Source: Acidilutibacter cellobiosedens (GTDB taxonomy: Bacteria; Bacillota; Clostridia; Tissierellales; Acidilutibacteraceae). Taken from it: a stretch of 64,000 bases of DNA. Within the stretch, counting starts at the first letter, position 1, and the number at the start of each line of letters is the position of its first letter. The stretch spans positions 1,850,673 through 1,914,672 of the forward strand of contig NZ_CP035282.1 in the NCBI RefSeq assembly GCF_004103715.1, read 5' to 3'. Made by a program: the position numbers and the translations under genes. This document shows, piece by piece, positions 59,876 through 64,000 of this stretch. Below the pieces are notes generated by a model. The model ran no database searches. It had not been told where the DNA came from and saw only the letters and a list, made by a program, of their open reading frames with translations.

Positions 59876-61453
59876 TTATTCTGTATACAAATCATAGAAA
59901 TATATTACTCCTTCATAAGCAGGATTAGACTCAAATCCTTTTACTTTCTTATTTACAACCCATGTTGACTGATCATCATATATATTAATAAAATATGATT
60001 TATCAACCACTTCTTTTTGAACATCCACAAGTATTTTTTCAGCTTTTTCTCTGTCCGTAGCAATTAAATTTTCTGCTTCCTCTATCATAGAATCAAGCTT
60101 AGGATCCTTTATATATGAAAGGTTAAATGTTATATTTTCTTCCGATTTTACTAAACTTGTAAACCAGCTTATAGGACTCGCATAATCAGGCCACCAGTTC
60201 ATAACAAGTATATCCTGTCTGTCCTGGGGATTCGTATTCTTCGATTTTTCCCACACGTTATCCCAGTTCATTTCTCTTATCTCAAGATCAATACCAAGTT
60301 TTTTTAGATTGATTTGATATAGCTGGGCAAAATTTCTATAGGCTTCAGTTCCTGACGTAAAAGTCATCTCAAGTTTTAATCCATTTGGGTCTACTCCCGA
60401 TTTTTTAAGATATTCCTTGGCCTTATCCAAATCAAACTTATACTGAGGAATGCTTTCATCGTGTCCCCAAAGTCCCGGAGGAACAAGACCAAAAGATTGT
60501 TTTGCCTGTCCTTCCCTCACATCTACAACTGCTTCCTCATAAGGAAATGCATAGCTCAAAGCCTTTCTGAAATCCACATTATCAAGAGGCGGTTTTTCCG
60601 TGTTAAAAAATCCTATTACATTTCTCCATGTATCCTTATTTTCTACCAATAAATTTTCATTTTGTCTTAATGCCTTTAAATCCGTATTTGAAAACCTGTC
60701 GGCAAAAAGTGCTTCACCTTTTTCAAGAAGCTGTCTTCTGGCACTTCCTTCTGCAACCTTTTTGATTACAGCGTTAGAGTATTGCCCTTCTTTCCATCCT
60801 CCCCAATATTTATCGAATTTTTGGAAAACGACTTCTTCACCTTTCGTTATTTTCATAATTTTATATGGCCCTGAACCGGCATCATTTCCTTCATTAAACC
60901 ATTCACTGTCTTTATCTATTGCATTAGGTGATATTATATATGCTGCATATCCGGCCGATGCTATAAGATCTATGGGAGCCGGATATTTAAGATTAAACGT
61001 AACTTCATACTCTCCTGTAACTTCTATTGATTCTACGCTGTCCCAAATAAAGGCCGCTCCAAGGTTCATATTTTTTGTTCTTTCTATAGATTTTTTTACT
61101 GCTTCTCCATTCAATGCTTCACCATCATGAAATGTTATTCCTTTCCTTATATTAAACACCCATGTCTTTCCATCTTCACTGGCCTTCCAGTTTTCTGCAA
61201 TAACCGGTTTTAATTTCTGAGTCTTATAATCATATCTCGTTAAAGTTTCATACACATTTTGCAAAACTATTATTCCGTTTGAATATTCAACACTGGGATC
61301 CAAATTTATATATGGCTCCGTACTATAAGCATAATAGGCAATTTTTTTATCAGATGCCTCTCCCTTTTCAGAATCATTTCCCCCATTTCCACATCCGACT
61401 AACATAACTGCAATAAGCACTAAACATATTATTGCTGAAAATCCTTTTTTCAT
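59876..61453 (-). CDS. Extracellular solute-binding lipoprotein, family 5 (dipeptide/oligopeptide-type)
   Basis: This 525-residue SBP has a lipoprotein signal (MKKGFSAIICLVLIAVMLVGC; Cys at about 21), a Ser/Gly/Asp-rich linker and family 5 motifs (PVIAENWKASEDGKTWVFNIRKGITFHDGEALNGEAVKKSIERT, FFNTEKPPLDNVDFRKALSYAF). It captures the ligand outside the membrane for the permease and ATPase genes that follow. The ligand is unknown. First gene of the island, preceded by a 490-bp noncoding region. Confidence 0.93.
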   Translation of the reverse strand: MKKGFSAIICLVLIAVMLVGCGNGGNDSEKGEASDKKIAYYAYSTEPYINLDPSVEYSNGIIVLQNVYETLTRYDYKTQKLKPVIAENWKASEDGKTWVFNIRKGITFHDGEALNGEAVKKSIERTKNMNLGAAFIWDSVESIEVTGEYEVTFNLKYPAPIDLIASAGYAAYIISPNAIDKDSEWFNEGNDAGSGPYKIMKITKGEEVVFQKFDKYWGGWKEGQYSNAVIKKVAEGSARRQLLEKGEALFADRFSNTDLKALRQNENLLVENKDTWRNVIGFFNTEKPPLDNVDFRKALSYAFPYEEAVVDVREGQAKQSFGLVPPGLWGHDESIPQYKFDLDKAKEYLKKSGVDPNGLKLEMTFTSGTEAYRNFAQLYQINLKKLGIDLEIREMNWDNVWEKSKNTNPQDRQDILVMNWWPDYASPISWFTSLVKSEENITFNLSYIKDPKLDSMIEEAENLIATDREKAEKILVDVQKEVVDKSYFINIYDDQSTWVVNKKVKGFESNPAYEGVIYFYDLYTE

Positions 61454-61860
61454 TATATTTTCATCTCCTCAATGCAACCCATTTATTTTTCATAATATTA
61501 ACACAATTTAAGATTTAATTCTTTGTATTTTTTACAAAATTTTTTATATTTTTTTATAAAAAATATATTTTATTGCATTAAATCATTTTTTTATCCGATA
61601 TTTACAATAATCGACATCATAATGATAAATAAATTAAATCCAATTATACCTTTTTTAATCCTCTTTTTTTAATAAACGTTTTCCATTTTTAAATTACTGA
61701 TATGTAAATAAAAATTACTTTTTTTATAATAATTCAAATTCTAATATGAATAAGAAAAATTCTAAAATTTCATTTTTAGAATTTTTCTTAGTTATTTATC
61801 ATTTAAAATAGCTTTTTGTAATATTTATATATACAATTTCTTTATCATATATAAATTTAT
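61454..61860. other. AT-rich noncoding region upstream of the island's first gene
   Basis: No gene was found. It should hold the promoter and PucR site(s) for the island, but I see no convincing -35/-10 pair. A perfect 17-bp hairpin lies at 61751-61790. Confidence 0.5.
61751..61790. terminator. Perfect 17-bp inverted repeat, possible terminator or operator
   Basis: Arms 61751-61767 and 61774-61790 with a 6-nt loop and AT-rich stem. Could back up spoIVB termination on the minus strand or serve as a regulatory site for the island. Confidence 0.45.
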
Positions 61861-61920
61861 TAAAAAGGAAGCCTTTTTTGAAACTCACCTGAAGTCAAGT
61901 ATACATTAAAGTATATTATA
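61861..61920. repeat. Diverged copy of the island-flanking repeat
   Basis: The segment GGAAGCCTTTTTTGAAAC and the following AT-rich stretch align with the third tandem copy at 51139 onward. About 20 of the next 33 positions agree. It lies directly downstream of spoIVB, and its partner lies directly upstream of the spo0A promoter region. Confidence 0.6.
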
Positions 61921-61921
61921 A

Positions 61922-61951
61922 AAAAGATAGGATAAAATAATCCTATCTTTT
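61922..61951 (-). terminator. Terminator of spoIVB overlapping its stop codon
   Basis: A perfect 12-bp stem AAAAGATAGGAT/ATCCTATCTTTT (61922-61933, 61940-61951) followed on the minus strand by T. The spoIVB stop TAG (61943-61945) is inside the stem. Confidence 0.75.
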
Positions 61952-63250
61952 AATTTCTAAATATTCACTATTATCATAACTATTTTTTATCTGTCTCAAC
62001 ATCCATTCTATATATAATCCGTATCCTTTCGACGGATCATTGACAAATACGTGAGTTACCGCACCTACTATCTTTCCATTTTGAATTATAGGACTTCCGC
62101 TCATCCCCTGAACAATTCCTCCGGTTTTCTGCAATAGCTTCTTATCTGTAACCCTTATAATCATACTTTTTTGTTCCGGAACTGTTTGATTATAAGCTTT
62201 GACTATTTCGATATCAAATTTCTCCACTTTTTCTCCGTCTATTGTACTTAAAATATAAGCTTTCCCTTCTTTAACTTCTTCTTTAAATGCAATGGGATAA
62301 GCTTTTGATTTACTCAGACTATTATTGTATAGATCTCCGTATATACCAAAGGAAGTGTTCTTATTTATATCTCCTATTGTACCTTCCGTTTCATAGAATA
62401 TTCCTCTTATTTCTCCCGGGCTTCCTTTTTTGCCTTGTTCTACATTAGAAATCTTAGCATTCATAATTTTGCCGTTTTCCACACTTAAAAGTTTGCCCGT
62501 ATCTATATCGGTAATTCCATGACCTAATGCGCCAAATACTTTCGTATTTTCGTCATAAAATGTTAATGTTCCTATTCCCGCTGTTTTATCTCTAACCCAA
62601 ATTCCCAGCCTGTAGCAATTATCCTGCATGCTCTTTACCGGTTTTACTTCGGTTGTAAAATTAGCTTTATTCCTTTCTATCTCTACTTTTATACGAGTAT
62701 CTTTTAAATCATTTAAAAGTTCAACCACATGTTGAGCATCTCTGATTTTTTGACCATTTATCTTTACTATACTATCTCCTGCTTTTATTCCGGCATCCTT
62801 AGCAGGATTATATTTTTTACCGTCTATACCTATAATATCTGCAACTGCAACTACCAATACACCCTTTGTATTTAACTTTACACCAATGGAATTTCCTCCA
62901 GGAATTAAATAGGGTCTTTCTATTACTTTCACTTTTACATCTTTTACAGGTATTAATCCAAGTAATTTAAATTGAAACTCAGTATTACCTATTTCTATTC
63001 CATCTATACTATAAGATCTTTTAAAAGACGAATTATCTTTTTCATAACTCACCGGCTTAACTATTTGATTATTTGACTCTGTTTCGTCAAAGGTAAAGGG
63101 TAAAAGAATATCAAGAACTTTATTCTCTCCTTTAATTACATTTATTTCTACCGGTAAGCTGTAAACACTGATTAATTGTATAATGGAAATAAAAAACAAA
63201 ATCAGAAAAAAATTACAGAAAATTCTTTTATGTCTATAATGTTTAGTCAA
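61943..63250 (-). CDS. spoIVB: SpoIVB serine peptidase (sporulation signalling)
   Basis: This 435-residue protein has an N-terminal membrane anchor (about 12-31), a PDZ domain (about 115-195: GVLVVAVADIIGIDGKKYNPAKDAGIKAGDSIVKINGQ) and the S55 peptidase domain with FGALGHGITDIDTG and GIVQGMSGSPIIQNG. SpoIVB is secreted from the forespore and triggers sigma-K activation. The TTG at 63250 follows an in-frame upstream stop, with GGGAG 11 nt away. recN lies just upstream, as in Bacillus, but spo0A is displaced by the island. Confidence 0.95.
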   Translation of the reverse strand: MTKHYRHKRIFCNFFLILFFISIIQLISVYSLPVEINVIKGENKVLDILLPFTFDETESNNQIVKPVSYEKDNSSFKRSYSIDGIEIGNTEFQFKLLGLIPVKDVKVKVIERPYLIPGGNSIGVKLNTKGVLVVAVADIIGIDGKKYNPAKDAGIKAGDSIVKINGQKIRDAQHVVELLNDLKDTRIKVEIERNKANFTTEVKPVKSMQDNCYRLGIWVRDKTAGIGTLTFYDENTKVFGALGHGITDIDTGKLLSVENGKIMNAKISNVEQGKKGSPGEIRGIFYETEGTIGDINKNTSFGIYGDLYNNSLSKSKAYPIAFKEEVKEGKAYILSTIDGEKVEKFDIEIVKAYNQTVPEQKSMIIRVTDKKLLQKTGGIVQGMSGSPIIQNGKIVGAVTHVFVNDPSKGYGLYIEWMLRQIKNSYDNSEYLEIKR

Positions 63251-63388
63251 TAAAAATCACTCTCCCAATCTTGCCTTTTCTATCTTCACCTCCAAAAAAA
63301 AATTTTTTGTGCAAATATAATTTAGCCTTTTTGAGAGTTAATTATTCTCTGTAATTATTTATTGATATGTAAAGCACAATAATTTTTG

Positions 63389-63419
63389 GAAAAAAAAACA
63401 CTTTAAATTATAAAGTGTT
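63389..63419 (-). terminator. Terminator of recN
   Basis: A 9-bp stem AACACTTTA/TAAAGTGTT (63397-63405, 63411-63419) is followed on the minus strand by eight T. It abuts the recN stop at 63420. Confidence 0.8.
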
Positions 63420-64000
63420 CTAAGTAATTTTTTTAAATTTTTTTGACATTTCCAACATTTCCTTTGCGTGAAGCTTAGTTGTATCAGTTAAATTCACTCC
63501 ACCTAAAAGTCTCGACATTTCAGCTATTCTTTCCTCATAATTAAGTATTTTAACTTTTGTGCTTGTCCTCCCATTTACGATTTCTTTTTTTATAGAAAAA
63601 TGCGTATCAGCTAATGCGGCAATCTGAGGTAAATGAGAAATACATATTACTTGACGTCCTTTTGATATTTTATAAATCTTTTCTCCTACTATTTGTGCCG
63701 TTCTTCCGCTGATCCCAGCATCTATTTCATCAAAAATTAAACAAGGTATTCTGTCGTATTTTGCAATGACCGTTTTAAATGCAAGCATTATTCTTGACAT
63801 TTCTCCTCCGGAAACTATTTTTGATAATGGTTTCAATTCTTCTCCCAAATTAGTTGAAATTAAAAATTCAATTATATCAAATCCCTCTTCTCCATAATAC
63901 TTCATTTTTTTAAAATTTATTTTAAATATAGAATTTTTTATATTCAATGTATGAAGTTCCTTTGAAATATCCGATTCTAATTTTTTAGCTATTTTTTTTC
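63420..64000 (-). CDS. recN: DNA repair protein RecN, C-terminal part (start outside window)
   Basis: The frame remains open to the right edge. The C-terminal ATPase half shows the ABC-type signature KIVSGGEMSRIMLA, Walker B PCLIFDEIDAGISGRTA and the H-loop ICISHLPQIAALAD, the SMC-like RecN hallmarks. The protein acts in double-strand break repair. An internal TTG at 63947 is not the start, because coding sequence continues upstream (LESDISKELHTL). Confidence 0.95.
   Translation of the reverse strand, partial: KKIAKKLESDISKELHTLNIKNSIFKINFKKMKYYGEEGFDIIEFLISTNLGEELKPLSKIVSGGEMSRIMLAFKTVIAKYDRIPCLIFDEIDAGISGRTAQIVGEKIYKISKGRQVICISHLPQIAALADTHFSIKKEIVNGRTSTKVKILNYEERIAEMSRLLGGVNLTDTTKLHAKEMLEMSKKFKKIT

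Noticed and set aside
60600-61130. 176-codon open frame antisense to the SBP gene
   Set aside because: A shadow of the family 5 binding-protein gene; no RBS or recognisable motif.
1-64000. tRNA, rRNA, riboswitch or T-box elements
   Set aside because: I looked at the intergenic spaces for cloverleaf-like or conserved leader motifs and saw none; most gaps are too short. A covariance-model scan would be decisive.

Overview
The window is AT-rich chromosomal DNA of a spore-forming, probably strictly anaerobic low-GC Firmicute (Clostridia or Tissierellia). The evidence is spo0A, spoIVB, spoIIM and a GerW/YtfJ gene, a ferredoxin-linked 2-oxoacid oxidoreductase, an IspH-S1 fusion of clostridial type, and the lexA/hfq/miaA/mutL/mutS/miaB order. 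No rRNA or tRNA gene, intact insertion sequence or prophage was seen. Almost all genes lie on the minus strand. lexA, a DeoR regulator, an aminotransferase and one small membrane protein are the plus-strand exceptions, with the 3' end of a tyrosine recombinase at the left edge.

Layout. 1-4.7 kb: recombinase end, lexA with promoter and LexA-like box, a small sugar-phosphate operon (Rpe-like, FSA-like) divergent from a DeoR regulator, and a PLP lyase-like gene. 4.7-11.9 kb: hfq, miaA, mutL, mutS and miaB behind one extended -10 promoter. 12-15.4 kb: accessory stretch with small membrane proteins, a two-repeat orphan CRISPR array, an aminotransferase, a small Cys-rich protein and a MerR-type regulator. 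15.5-26.9 kb: three tandem M42 aminopeptidases, cheR, ispH-rpsA, plsC, cmk, aroH, a flavoprotein, a phosphatase and an RpiR regulator. 26.9-31.8 kb: korDABC, a PycB/OadA-type carboxyltransferase and a methyltransferase. 31.8-50.8 kb: GNAT, rluB, a flavin/Fe-S oxidoreductase pair, two D,D-carboxypeptidases, gerW, scpAB, an M50 protease, pdp, punA, a truncated xerD, spoIIM, nudF, DUF3866, two glycosyltransferase-type genes, steB, steA and spo0A.

50.9-61.9 kb is the most unusual part. Spore formers such as Bacillus keep recN, spoIVB and spo0A adjacent. Here about 10.7 kb separates spoIVB from spo0A. It holds a complete dipeptide-type ABC importer (lipoprotein, two permeases, fused double ATPase), a DUF1177-AroM fusion, a DUF917 (S-methyl-thiohydantoin desulfurase family) protein, an unrecognised 273-residue protein and a PucR regulator. 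Related noncoding repeats flank it: a perfect 104-bp tandem duplication plus a diverged third copy at the spo0A side, and a diverged copy next to spoIVB. I read it as an uptake-plus-catabolism island for an unknown small molecule, possibly peptide-, ureide- or hydantoin-like, added to a sporulation locus. recN runs off the right edge.

Other notable points: XerD lacks its catalytic C-terminus exactly at the punA start; the DUF3866 gene apparently begins with CTG; spo0A has a sigma-H-like promoter overlapping a perfect 0A box; the kor promoter carries a 40-bp-spaced direct repeat; a long perfect palindrome lies upstream of aroH; and the recN-steA-steB-nudix-xerD-scpA-scpB-rluB-cmk order resembles that of Actinobacteria.
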